A stretch of 64,000 bases of DNA from Eudorina sp. 2006-703-Eu-15 (Eukaryota; Chlorophyta; Chlorophyceae; Chlamydomonadales; Volvocaceae): positions 186,001 through 250,000 of the forward strand of contig BDSI01000046.1 of the NCBI GenBank assembly GCA_003117195.1. The letters run 5' to 3'. Shown here one piece after another: positions 12,601 to 29,366 of the stretch (the stretch's first letter is position 1; every line of letters starts with the position of its first letter). A model generated the notes under the pieces. That model did not search any database, was not told the origin of the DNA, and was given only the letters and a program-made list of their open reading frames with translations. The position numbers and the translations under genes were made by a program.

Positions 12601-13262
12601 TGGATCCATACCTCACTGGATCCATACCGCCGTATACGGTACCCATCCTCGGAGGACATCGACGGCCCCCGGACGGCGCGAGAGGACCTGGCGGTGCCCC
12701 GCCTCGCGCTGCCGCGGCAATCCGGACCCCCGGGCCCTGCGGCCCGCCCCTGTTGTGCGATTCGTTTCATACGCTTACGTACGTACGGTAACGCCCCCAC
12801 CATCCTCCCAACTAGCTGCCCTCCCCGCGTCCCCCTCTCAGGCGTCGTTCCCGACCTACCTCCTGCCTCCTGCCCCATGCCCCTACCTCCTGCCCAGGCG
12901 GTGGCAGGTCGACGCCCCGCTAGGGTTGCCGGAGCCGCACCCTGCCGGGCAGTCCACCGCCTGTTCACCTCCTGTCCACCACCTCACCTCATCGCTCGCA
13001 CCCCACCCCACCCCACCCCATACCACCTGCTCACCCCACCCCAGCGTGCAGCGCAGTTTGAATATGTCTACCAATTTCCTATATCCCATACCACCTGCTC
13101 ACCCCACTCCACTCCACCCCGCACACCTCAACATCGCATCCCCTCCCGCAGTACCCCGAGCTGGTGGCCTTCCACGCCGCCATCTCGGAGCTCCCAGGCA
13201 TCAAGGAGTACCTCGCCTCGCCCAGGCGGCTGGCGGCTGTCAACGGCAACAACCTGGGCTGA
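9675..13262 (+). CDS. Glutathione S-transferase, sigma-like (GST-A)
   Basis: Seven exons, 223 aa: 9675-9715, 9799-9915, 10090-10137, 10691-10817, 11376-11436, 12097-12263, 13152-13262; stop TGA. Phases agree throughout. The enzyme would conjugate glutathione to electrophiles in the cytosol. N-terminal thioredoxin-like domain: YFPVRGR holds the presumed catalytic Tyr8 and the Arg-Gly-Arg-Ala-Glu motif, and QSNAIIRY (63-70) is the gamma-glutamyl binding segment. C-terminal helical domain: FVGAGLTIADLAVYD is the conserved N-capping/hydrophobic staple region; the protein ends NNLG. Length is typical for soluble GSTs (about 200-225 aa). Intron 2 (9916-10089) begins GC rather than GT (AAG|GCAAGT). 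Intron 1 interrupts the Arg14 codon, a position where paralogue GST-B (57237-59581) is uninterrupted. Introns 5 and 6 each hold a copy of a short repeated motif, and intron 6 a 16-bp minisatellite. The assignment is firm; the sigma-like class is by overall resemblance. Confidence 0.92.
11991..12031 (+). repeat. Dispersed intronic motif, copy 1 (GST-A intron 5)
   Basis: About 41 bp beginning CTCTGGCAGCAGCGCAGT and ending GTCTACCAATTTCC. It lies 65-105 bp upstream of the 3' splice site. Matching copies occur at 13041-13081, 16631-16672 and 16832-16870, all on the + strand. Confidence 0.75.
12483..12626. repeat. 16-bp minisatellite x9 in GST-A intron 6
   Basis: Nine perfect head-to-tail copies of CCTCACTGGATCCATA (144 bp), each with a BamHI-type GGATCC core. 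It is wholly inside intron 12264-13151, well away from both splice sites. Perfect identity between copies implies recent expansion or homogenisation. Confidence 0.97.
13041..13081 (+). repeat. Dispersed intronic motif, copy 2 (GST-A intron 6)
   Basis: Shares GCAGCGCAGT, then AATATGTCTACCAATTTCCT, with copy 1. It ends about 70 bp upstream of the exon 7 acceptor. The 5' CTCTGGCAG part is degraded. Confidence 0.75.
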
Positions 13263-15587
13263 AGCGGCGGAGTTAGGGGGGGCCTGAGCCCTGAGGAGGA
13301 GGAGGAGGAGCAGCACTCCCACCCCCACTCCCACTCTCACTCCATGAGGGCGTCACGTGCATGTCGGTATGCGCCGTGGGCTTGCGCGGCGGCTGAGGGG
13401 TGGCGGACGTGAAGGCGGACGTGGGGGCGGAGGTGGAGGCTGGAGGGGCAACCCAGTGGCAGCACACGCCTCGCAGTGTGTGTGTTATCCGATCTGGCAG
13501 CAGGGGCCAGGGCTATACGGCTATACCGTGTTTTTGCTTGGGTGATGGTGCAATTCTGACGTGTCCATTGACATGATATACGACCATCAGGCCATAAGCT
13601 GTTTCGCGCTGCATCGTGCCCCGTCGGCAAGTACCGGACCGGCAGTGCGTACGGTGTACTGTACGGTGTTCGTACAGTAGCGTCCCCGTCTGACAGGGAC
13701 GACTACGGTGGTATCGTCGCCGCCTCCGCCCGGTCGAGAGCGGGGCGCCTGCTGGTACGGCAGCTTTATGTAACCGTGCCAAGGTGGACCCGTGTCCCGA
13801 CCGGCAGCTTGCAAGTGAGAGGCCACGAGGGCCGGGTGGTGGTGGTGTACCGATGTGGGGTTCTTCAGGGTTTCGAAGGCGGCGGTGAAGGGACGTACGT
13901 ACAGCAGGGCATCGGCGGTACAGCTTTTCACGTGGACATAAGCCTTGTTTGGGCGTAACTGTTTGTTCAGTGTAGGGCCCCGTGTGTGAAGGGCCGCGCA
14001 GGGTGCAGGAGGTGAGGCGGCCTGGCGTCCCAAACGTCGGTATCGAGGACGCCACACGCAATGCGTTCACGACGCCCTAGAGCCCCATCCGGCCCCCACA
14101 CGACACGTGTCGGCTCCCTCAGCCAGCCAGCCGTCCGCGTCGTGCACCTCCGGAGTACTTTGTACAACATAAACAGGCAAAGATGGCACATTCATTCCTT
14201 CTCCGCCCCAGTACGATATGTTCTCCTGCCGTACCGCAATACGGCGGAGTCAGCCGGACAATATGCGTGAGTGATGGCGATGGCTATTCCCCCCCATCGG
14301 TCCGTTCTTCTAGGGTTTATTTCTTTTTCCAACTTCCCTCCACCGCACCCCATGGCTTTCGTGCGCACGGTTCCCGGGGACGTGCCCGCTCAAGCGGCCG
14401 CCCGTCCCCACCTCCAACACACACACGCGCGCGTTGCATCGCCAAAGTGCGCGCGCGTACCATCAGCGCCGCGGGCCCATCACGCGCTGCTGCGTTGTCT
14501 GCCTGCGAAAATCAACAACCGCCGGATAGACCCTTACGCACGTGCCTCCATCCTGGAATCCATAAAGACTCCCACGATCCCACCATCACACAAAGCTGTA
14601 CGAATCATGTACGGCCCTGTCTTTCCGTCACCTGGTCTGGTCTGGAGACAACTCACTGCCAGTTGTGCAGCTGTATTCGCAGGTTCGATTCTTGTACAGA
14701 TCCCCGACGGAAGTCGGGTATGAGATAGCAGCTAGTTGCTGAGATGTGGAGTTGAGATCACAGTTGATGGGCCAAGATACGCACGCTTGATTGGTGGCGA
14801 TGCCGAACCCTCAAACTCGAAGGAAGGTCGTGTGAACGGATATGGCGGAGATCGTGAAACGGTTACGATGGTAACTGGTGCGGGAAGATCGTGATGAGCG
14901 GCCTTTGACGGATGTCCGTTGCGGGGCCACATGTGACTGGCCGGACGGTCAGTACAACACAACATGTAACAGTCCATTCCATTCCATTCCATTCCATTCC
15001 ATTCCATTCCGTCTCCTGCCATGATCTCCTGCCGTGAGGGCAGGCAGCGCAACGCAGCTCAGGGCAGGGCAGCTTAGGGCAGGGCAGGCCAGTCGCCGTG
15101 CGGTTTCTTCAAGAGGCCTGCCCCGCACCAACAAGCCAGCCAAACATGCCGAGGCGCCGGTCAGTTGCGCGTCTTCTGGGTCTGGACTGAACCCACACGG
15201 GGGCACCACACGCGCTCGCCTCGCGGCGCGCTCCACCGTAAATCGCCCGCTGCTGCGAACCCACCAGAGCCCTTACTGCCCATGTCTTCTTACACATCCC
15301 TCCTGACCTGACCCATCCGTCCAACCCCGTCACTCCAGTCCTGACACCGCACCCGCCTCTGTTCCAAGGCCCTCGATTATGGTATTTAACTGTCACGTCT
15401 ACAGCTTCAGCCCAGCCCTAACCAGCGACAGATCGCTACAGCCGCCACATACCCCGGGGGAACCGCCGGGTCGTCCTCCCCTTCCCAGTAGCCGCTGCAG
15501 CCCCCTCCCTGCCTCTTCCCTCCCCCTTTCTTGCCTGTTCCCTGCCCCTTCTCTTCCCTGCCCCCTCCCCTGCCCCCTCCCTCGCGT
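13263..15587. other. Intergenic between convergent GST-A and MYND gene
   Basis: No gene recognised. It holds a dispersed repeat at 14707-15010 (listed separately). A short stretch near 13770-13803 resembles part of the LINE fragment at 62189-62220 (both read AAGGTGGACCCGT then TCCCGACCG), possibly an old relic. CCCTGCC-type pyrimidine tracts lie next to the MYND gene stop (15490-15587). Confidence 0.55.
14707..15010 (+). repeat. Dispersed repeat, copy A, with long CATTC tail
   Basis: Begins ACGGAAGTCGGGTATGAGAT and runs about 260 bp, then ends in about eight CATTC pentanucleotides (14972-15010). It is roughly 95% identical by eye to 61715-61982, where the tail has only two units. An ORF crosses both copies on the minus strand (contains CTDRPASHMWPRNGHPS). 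A unique body plus variable-length simple-repeat tail is the signature of a retroposon (SINE, or 5'-truncated LINE); this family is not one I recognise. Confidence 0.8.
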
Positions 15588-18500
15588 TCAGCGGTAGTCG
15601 CTGCACTGGATGCAGATGTGCTGACCGGCCACGTAGCTGCTGCCCTCCACGCCGCCGATGAACTTCTTGCCGCAGCGGTCGCACACCTCGCACAGCGAGT
15701 GGCGGGGCACGTCCTTCTCCAGCAGGGGGCAGTAGTTGTACGCGTTGAGGCCGCGCCACAGGCGCTACGTCCGGAAGGAGGGTAGGGGAGGGGGAGGGCG
15801 GGGTGGGTCGAGGGCGGGGTGGGTCGAGGGCGGGGTGGGGGTCGAGGGCGGGGTGGGGGGGGGGGGGGGGGGTCGAGGGCGGGGTGGGGGTCGAGGGCGG
15901 GGTGGGGTCGAGGGCGGGGTGGGTCGAGGGCGGGGTGGTGGTCGAGGGCGGGGTGGTGGTCGAGGGCGGGGTGGGGGTCGAGGGCGGGGTCGGGGTCGAG
16001 GGCGGGGTGGTGGTCGAGGGCGGGGTGGAGGTCGAGGGCGGGGTGGGGGTCGAGGGCGGGGTGGGGGTCGAGGGCGGGGTGGGGGTCGAGGGCGAGCCGC
16101 GCGCCCCTTGAACTGGGTGTTTGGGTTGGCTTGGTTTGGGCTTCGAGGACATGACGGGCAGTACAGGTAGGCCGGGCGGGGCTGGGATCGGCCCGGACAG
16201 TCGAGGGCGCCTTACCTAGGACAAGGCGCCCCCCTTTTGTCATTCAAGACAGCGAAATCGCGAAACATTCACGGGGTGCGTAGGGGTTGTCCGGTTGACA
16301 GGGCGCCCCCTCCCTCGCCTCCCCTCCCCTTGTCTTCCCCTGGCCCCCGCCTCCCTCCCCCTCATCCATCCCCTCCATGCCCTCCATCCTCCCCTCGTAG
16401 GCACGGCACCGCCCCCCCCCCCGCCAGAGGGGTGCGGTCTGAGGGGCGACCCACGGGCCCGTGACGTCTCCGCAAGGCCCCCCGCGCCGGTACGGCATAC
16501 CCATCCGCCCACGTACGTCAGTCCCGGGGCCCATCGAGGCCGCCCTCGTCCCATCCCCACCACGCCTCCTTCCCCCCAGTCCAACTCCCATCCCCGCCAC
16601 GCCTCGCCTCCCCCGGGGGCCCCGGCCTTGCTCTGGCCGCCGCGCAGTGTGAATCTGTCCACCAACGTCCAATGCCCCCGTTGACCCGCCCAAGCCAAAT
16701 GGCTCCCTAGAAGACGAGGTCCGGATGACATCCGTGGGTGGCAGGAAGGGTGAGTTGGCCCCTGCCCCCCCCCCCGGGCTTTCCCCCGCCCCACGCGCTC
16801 ACATCCGCGACGTCCCTCCCCCGCCAGCCTTGCCCTGGCAGCAGAGCAGTATGATTATGTCGGCCAACGTCCCGGCCCCCCGCCCGGCCCCCCCCTCCCA
16901 CCCCCCCGCGCGCTCACATCCGCGACGTCCCTGGGCTTGGGCGGCTGGCCCCCGCGCGGCACCTGTCCCGTGCAGCCCGGGCACTGCCGCCAGTCCACCG
17001 TCCGGTCGCAGCGGGACTCCTCGCCGTGGTAGCCGCACAGCGTGTAGCGGTCGTGGGAGCGCAGGCAGTACTCCCGACTGTACGACATCAACTGATACTC
17101 GTGGCTGTTGTCGCACACCACCTGGGGCGGACCGGGCACGCCGCCGCCGGCAGTGGGCCGCGATGAGCGGCGGCGGCGCGGCGGCGCGAAAGGGGGAGAC
17201 GGGGGCGGGGGGGGGGGTATCGGTTTGTTGCCCTTTTGCGGTTTCGCTGTCTTTGATTGACAAAGGGGGGGACGATTCGGGAATGATGGAGGCAGGAGGG
17301 TCCCGCGGTGAGAGATGCCGATGCGATTTGGGAATGCGGGCAGGAGACGGTATCGGGGTTGCGGCAGACATCCATAGATCCATTGGTTTCAGGTCGCGGT
17401 GTGCTCCAGGGGGGCTCTGCAGAAGCGAGATGGGTTTGGGGTTTAGGTAGGAGGGTAAGGCCTCTGTATTGTTCCTATGTGGGTTGTAGGAGGGAGGACG
17501 CTCTGGGAAGGGCGGGGGCCCCCCGCCAAGAGACCCACGGGTCGGGAGGGAAGGCCTTCCGCCCCACGGCCTCGGCCCCCTTTGTCAATCAAGGCAGGCC
17601 CCGACCCCCGACCCCCTCCTACCCCCGACCCCCTCCTACCCCCGACCCCCTCCTACCCCCGACCCCTTAGTACCCCCGAACTCCGCCTGATGCCCCCCCC
17701 CTAAAGCCATCCCTCACACGCTCCCCTGGCCACCGCGCACCTGACCGCAGCACTCGGTGCGCGTCAGTGCCACGTCAGCTCGGGTCTTGGAGCACAGCTC
17801 GCAGCAGGCATCGGCCGGGATGGGCGCGGGGCGGCCGCTGCGGCCGCCGCGGCGACCGCCGCTGCTGTTGAACTTGAGGTTGGGGGGGTTCAGGGGATAC
17901 CTACCAGGGGGTGTGGGGATGGGTGGTGTGGTGTGGTGTGGTTTGGGGTGGTTTGAGTTGGGGTGGGGTGGGGTGGGGTGGGATGGGATGGTGTGAGGTG
18001 GTGGGGGTGAGGTGAGGTGGTGTGAGATGAGGTGGTGTGAGATGAGGTGTGGTGAGGTGAGGTGTGGTGAGGTGAGGTGGGGTGAGGTGGGGTGTCGCAC
18101 AGATTCGCTGTCGCACACCCCTCCTGCTCCCCCCACCGCCCACCCCCAACGGTTCTCACCGCTGCAGCATCAACTCGTCCGAGTAGAAGATGGCGCTGAG
18201 GCCGAGACGGCGGAACACGGCGCAGTCGGACTTGTGGGCCGGCCAGTCCTCTCGCTGGTGCTCCTGAACCCAGCGCGGTTGGGGGTGGGGGGGAGGGGCC
18301 AGCGCAGTTGGGGGGGGAGGGGGTCGGCAGCACCGGCAGGGCCACCGGCTGATACCGCGCAATGCCCCCGGGGCTGTTGCGTCTGATGAGAGTGCAGTGT
18401 CGTACGGGGGGGGGCGGGGTCAGGGTCGTAAGGGGGCGGAGTCATAAGGGGGGCCACGCACCTTGCAGCAGTACAGGACCATGTTACAGGCGGAGCACTT

Positions 18501-18902
18501 GAGGAGGCCCTCGCCGCGCGCGTCGCAGCCCGGCAGCTCGCAGCGCTTGGGGTACCACCTGGGTCGGGTGGGTGGGGGGGTGGGGGGTTGGGTGGGTGGG
18601 TGGGTGGGTGGGTGGGTGGGTGGTGGTGGTGGTGGTAGGGGTTGCGTGTCCGTTCATGCCATGCCATGTGTCCGTTGAGAAGGCGATGGTGCCCGGCGGC
18701 ACTGCTGGGCAACGACGACAGGCCACACGCGCGCGACACTGCGATTCGAGACAGCGGCAAATATGAAGAGCATTGCCCACCACTGGTTGTGACGGGATCC
18801 CTCGGCAGTGGAAGAAGAACTCGGATGCGGCGATCCCTGGATAATTGGGACAGGGTAGCCCAAGCGGCCGAAAATGGAAGGGTCGATGGACATCCTCGAC
18901 AA
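15588..18902 (-). CDS. MYND zinc-finger protein with Cys-rich C-terminal domain
   Basis: Six exons on the minus strand, 286 aa: 18902-18784, 18558-18462, 18263-18160, 17900-17741, 17121-16918, 15764-15588; stop TGA. Phases agree. Residues 46-86 form a MYND finger: C46, C51, C61, C64, YC70, H74, W79, HK (82-83), C86. The sixth ligand is His (H74) instead of the usual Cys. MYND fingers bind proline-rich partners and often act in transcriptional repression. Residues about 140-286 add CxxC pairs (CELC, CPGC, CEVC, DRCGKK, CIQC) and a block with SYSREYC and YTLCGYH. This arrangement is known from uncharacterised MYND proteins of algae and fungi, so further zinc-binding folds are likely. A Gly/Arg-rich linker precedes that block. 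The first exon is the least certain: the start could be the ATG at 18902 or 18893, and its donor gives RHNQ|WYPKRC. Introns carry strong G-rich or GGTGT-type simple repeats. Molecular role unknown. Confidence 0.83.
15780..16095. repeat. G-rich minisatellite in MYND-gene intron 5
   Basis: About 17 copies of GTCGAGGGCGGGGTGG with 1-4-base spacer variation and one 20-base G-run near 15855-15874. On the sense strand of the gene it is C-rich and lies immediately upstream of the last exon's acceptor, where it forms an extended pyrimidine-rich tract. The plus strand could form G-quadruplexes. Confidence 0.95.
16631..16672 (+). repeat. Dispersed intronic motif, copy 3 (MYND intron 5)
   Basis: CTCTGGCCGCCGCGCAGTGT followed by CTGTCCACCAACGTCC. 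It is antisense relative to the MYND gene, unlike copies 1 and 2, which are sense in GST-A. Confidence 0.65.
16832..16870 (+). repeat. Dispersed intronic motif, copy 4, between direct repeats
   Basis: GCCCTGGCAGCAGAGCAGTA followed by TATGTCGGCCAACGTCC. It lies between two copies of a 24-bp sequence containing CGCTCACATCCGCGACGTCC (about 16795-16817 and 16910-16932). The right-hand copy is the real end of exon 5 plus its splice donor, read on the minus strand. Confidence 0.65.
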
Positions 18903-26223
<7,321 letters not shown>

Positions 26224-26374
26224 TCAACCAAGCGAGCCCGCCGCCAGCTGCGCCTGAAACAACATGTTGCCCCAGTCCGCTGCTGCGCCGGCGCTCTTGG
26301 AAAGCGACTCCGCCAACAGTCCCATACCCCCGCTGCCCTGCAGCAGCGCCGCTGCCGCCGCTGCCGCTGCGGCG

Positions 26375-26407
<33 letters not shown>

Positions 26408-29366
26408 ACCAACGCCGCAGCCGGCGCCAGGCCGCTCAGCTGTCCGGCCAGCTGCCCCGCAAGGCCCGGCATGCCGGCGGCGCCCGCTTGGCTGCCGAAG
26501 CCAGCGGCCGCGGCCGCAGCGGCGGCGGCAGCCGCTCCGTAGCCCAGAGAGTGATGGTTGAGATGGTGCTGGATGCCGTTGGCAGCGGCGGCGTTGAAGG
26601 CAGCCTGCTGCGCCGCAGCGATCTCGAAGGCGGCGGTGGTGGCAGCCATGGAGTTGAGGTTGAGGTCGAGGCGCCCGGAGGTCGAAGAGGCGGTCCCGAA
26701 GTGCGGCAGCCCACCCGCCGCAGCCGCGGCGTTGGCGTAGGCGGCGCCCTGCAGCGCGACCAGATTGCCATACGCGTTGCTGCCGTACGAAGTCCGTAGC
26801 CCGCCCAGTAGTCTCGCGACGGCGAGCTGCTGCTGCTGTTCCTGCAGCTGCTGCTGCATCAGCGCGGGCGGGGTGGAGGGCGACGTGCGCGATCCGCCGC
26901 CGCCGCCGCCACCACCACCGCCACCAGTGCACGCATTGTTGCGCCGGCCGCCGCCGCTGCCAACAGTTCCACCAGCCCCCGAGCCATTCGCCGCCGGGTG
27001 TTGCTGATGCTGCTGTTGTTGTTGCTGTTGCTGTTGCAAGTGCTGCTGATGTTGCCCGGTGTTGCGGCGGTGGCTCTGGTGGTTATTACCGTTACCGTTG
27101 CCGTGACCATTATTGTTATGATGGTTGTGGTGGGCCTGATGGCCACCACCACCACCGCCGGCGACGAGGTGATGGTGGGTTGGGTGACTGGCGCTGGCCG
27201 GCGGGGAGCTCGACGGCGCTGCCATGAGCTCAGGCAGCCCAGTGACGGGGCACGACAACGCCGTGTGCAGGCCGCCGCCAACGCCCGGCTGGCCGGACAT
27301 GCCGCTGCTGCTCGGCCCGCCGCGGCCGTTGCCGCCACTGCGGCCCAGGTCTTGGCTGTGGCGGTGCGACGACGGCGAGCCGTTGCCGTGACCGTTGCCG
27401 TGACCGTTGGTAGTTGTACTGCTCGTAACCTGAGCGTACTGCGCTGCGGCGGACGAGCTGCTCCTCGCGGGCGGCGGCGGCGGCGGGCCCGACCGCGGGC
27501 TACCGGAGATGGGCGCCGGGGTGGCTGCAGCGCCCGGAGCGTTGGCGGACGCGCTCGTGGCAGCGTGACCACTGATGACGGCTGTCGCGCTGTGTTGTTG
27601 GTTCTGGTTGCTGTTGCTGTTGTTGTTGGAGGTAGTTGTGGGTGCGGTGTTGCCGTTGCCGGCAGCGGCCTGGCCGATGTGTGTGTGGGAGGCCGCGCCA
27701 TTCGGCGAGTGCGCGCCGGGGGACGTCTGGGAAGCGCCGGCCGTGGCCGGGCGACCGTCCGGGCCGCATGCCAAACCCGTCGGGCTCTTGCAGCCTGTCG
27801 GAGGCGGATGGATGGTCCGTGCGGGAGGGGTTTCTAAGAACTCTCAGTGACAACACGGGAGAGCGGGCGGGAAGGGCGGGCGGGAATGGCGGGCGGGCGG
27901 GCGCGCGAATCAAGACACTCTACGTGAGGGATCCAGCCCGCGGCAACATTGCACAACAGCTTCTCCGCCGCCTCCTCGTACCGCGCCGATCCGCGCGTGA
28001 GCGCCCTCGCTCCAACCACCACGTTAATCCACGTTTTCAAGGTTCCCACCAGCCCCATGGGGCGCGTCCGCAGCCCTGCCCTGCTGCTTGGCCGGTAAAA
28101 TCACACCCTCGTGACCCCAACCAACAGCCCTCCGGCAATGACCCCGACAGCCCTCCGGCAGTGACCCCGACAGCCCTCCGGCAATGACCCCGACAGCCCT
28201 CCGGCAGTGACCCCGACAGCCCTCCGGCAATGACCCCGACAGCCCTCCGGCAGTGACCCCGACAGCCTGCAGTCCCACCTGCGGGCCTGGCGCGCGCCAT
28301 CTTCAGCGTCTCCTCCGCCGCCGCGGGGCCCTGCAGCGCCACCAGCAGCCGCTCCTCCTCCTCCCTGGCAGTGCGCGGCGCCCCGCCCTCCCTCGAGGTG
28401 TCCTGGTGGCCGCAGCAGCTGCTCGAGTCGTCTGTGCTTTCGGACCAGACAGCGTCCTCGCCAAACGCAATCGCGGTGTCCGAAGGCGTCTCCGACAACG
28501 TCGGAGGTTCCGCGCTGGAGCTGAGGCTGCTGCAGGGACCCTCCGTGGAAGTGGACAGGGTGCTGGCTGCGGAGGCGCCGGCGCTGGACAGGGGAGGAGG
28601 CGAGGTGGCGGCAGCGGCGGTCGCTGGCGCCGCAGAGGCGGAGGCAGACCCAGGAGTGGGTGAGGCGGCGGTGGAGGAGGCCGCAGCCGCGGCTGCGGCG
28701 CGGGCGGCCGACTCGATTGCCTTGTTCTTGGGGGCCTTGCGCGGCTTGACGGTTGAGCGGGCGAGCGCCAGCTCGCATAGGAGGTCGCGTGCCTTCGCGG
28801 CGACGGATGCAACCGTTGCAGCGTGGCGCGGCTGAATCATGGCCAGGGAGACGGGCGGGTTGGGGTCCTCCTCTTGCTGCATGACACGCAAGTTGGTCAG
28901 GTAGGCGGCAACAATATCTATGCAGTTGTTGCCTGCCTCGGCGACATTCTGCGTGGAAAAGGCAGGAGTTGGGGCAGGAGGAGCAACGCTGAGAGTCAGT
29001 TCAAGTCGGAAGAAGCTCGCAACGAAATCGGTAATGCAACACCAGAAAAATCAAGTGGGACATGTTTAAATCATTTAAACATTTTTCATTTCCTGACCGC
29101 GGCAGTGGTCCTGTGAGCGCAGTGCGCTCGTCCGCAGGAACAGCAGCAGTGCGCCTCACCAGTTGGAACTCCGGAAAATCCTGGTCCTCGATGCCAAGCA
29201 GTTGCTGCGCCAGCAGAAGTGGATGTGGGAAAACGCTGCCGCAGAGCGCAAATATCACCTTGGCGCACATAACATCGTGCGTGTCAACAGGACCGTGCAA
29301 TGGAACACGCGTAACAGAAGGCGCCGTGGTTGCAGACACGTCCATCTGATCCACATCCTCATGCAC
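26224..29366 (-). CDS. Gln/Ala/Asn/Gly-rich protein of unknown function
   Basis: Three exons on the minus strand, about 815 aa: 29366-29160, 28948-28279, 27794-26224; stop TGA. Both introns are GT-AG (donors GTGAGG and GTGGGA) and phases fit exactly, which is the main support. Residues 1-69 and the start of exon 2 are ordinary globular-looking sequence (ALCGSVFPHPLLLAQQLLGI; NNCIDIVAAYLTNLRVMQQ). This is followed by a basic segment (KPRKAPKNK) and long Ala/Ser/Pro/Thr tracts. Exon 3 is a 522-residue low-complexity region with NGHGNG repeats, His/Asn runs, polyGln (nine and eleven or so in a row), polyGly and polyAla, ending AAGSLG. Such composition is common in transcriptional or RNA-binding regulators, but no DNA- or RNA-binding domain was recognised, so function is not assigned. 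The start may be the ATG at 29366 or 29345, or lie in an unseen upstream exon. Intron 2 contains a 23-bp minisatellite. Confidence 0.66.
28128..28265. repeat. 23-bp minisatellite x6, alternating two variants
   Basis: Six tandem units of CCCTCCGGCA(A/G)TGACCCCGACAG within the intron 27795-28278. The single variant base alternates strictly A,G,A,G,A,G, so the true unit is a 46-bp dimer repeated three times. The array ends about 14 bp from the exon 2 donor. Confidence 0.95.

Noticed and set aside
13770..13803. Possible LINE relic matching 62189-62220
   Set aside because: Similarity covers only about 30 bp and no LINE protein motif follows; kept as a note in the intergenic entry, not as a feature.
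14655..14700. GGTTCGATTC, resembling a tRNA T-loop
   Set aside because: Flanking bases cannot pair into a five-base T-stem and there is no acceptor stem.
15736..16170. Gly/Arg-rich plus-strand ORFs resembling RGG proteins
   Set aside because: They are translations of the intronic GTCGAGGGCGGGGTGG minisatellite and lie between well-supported exons of the MYND gene.
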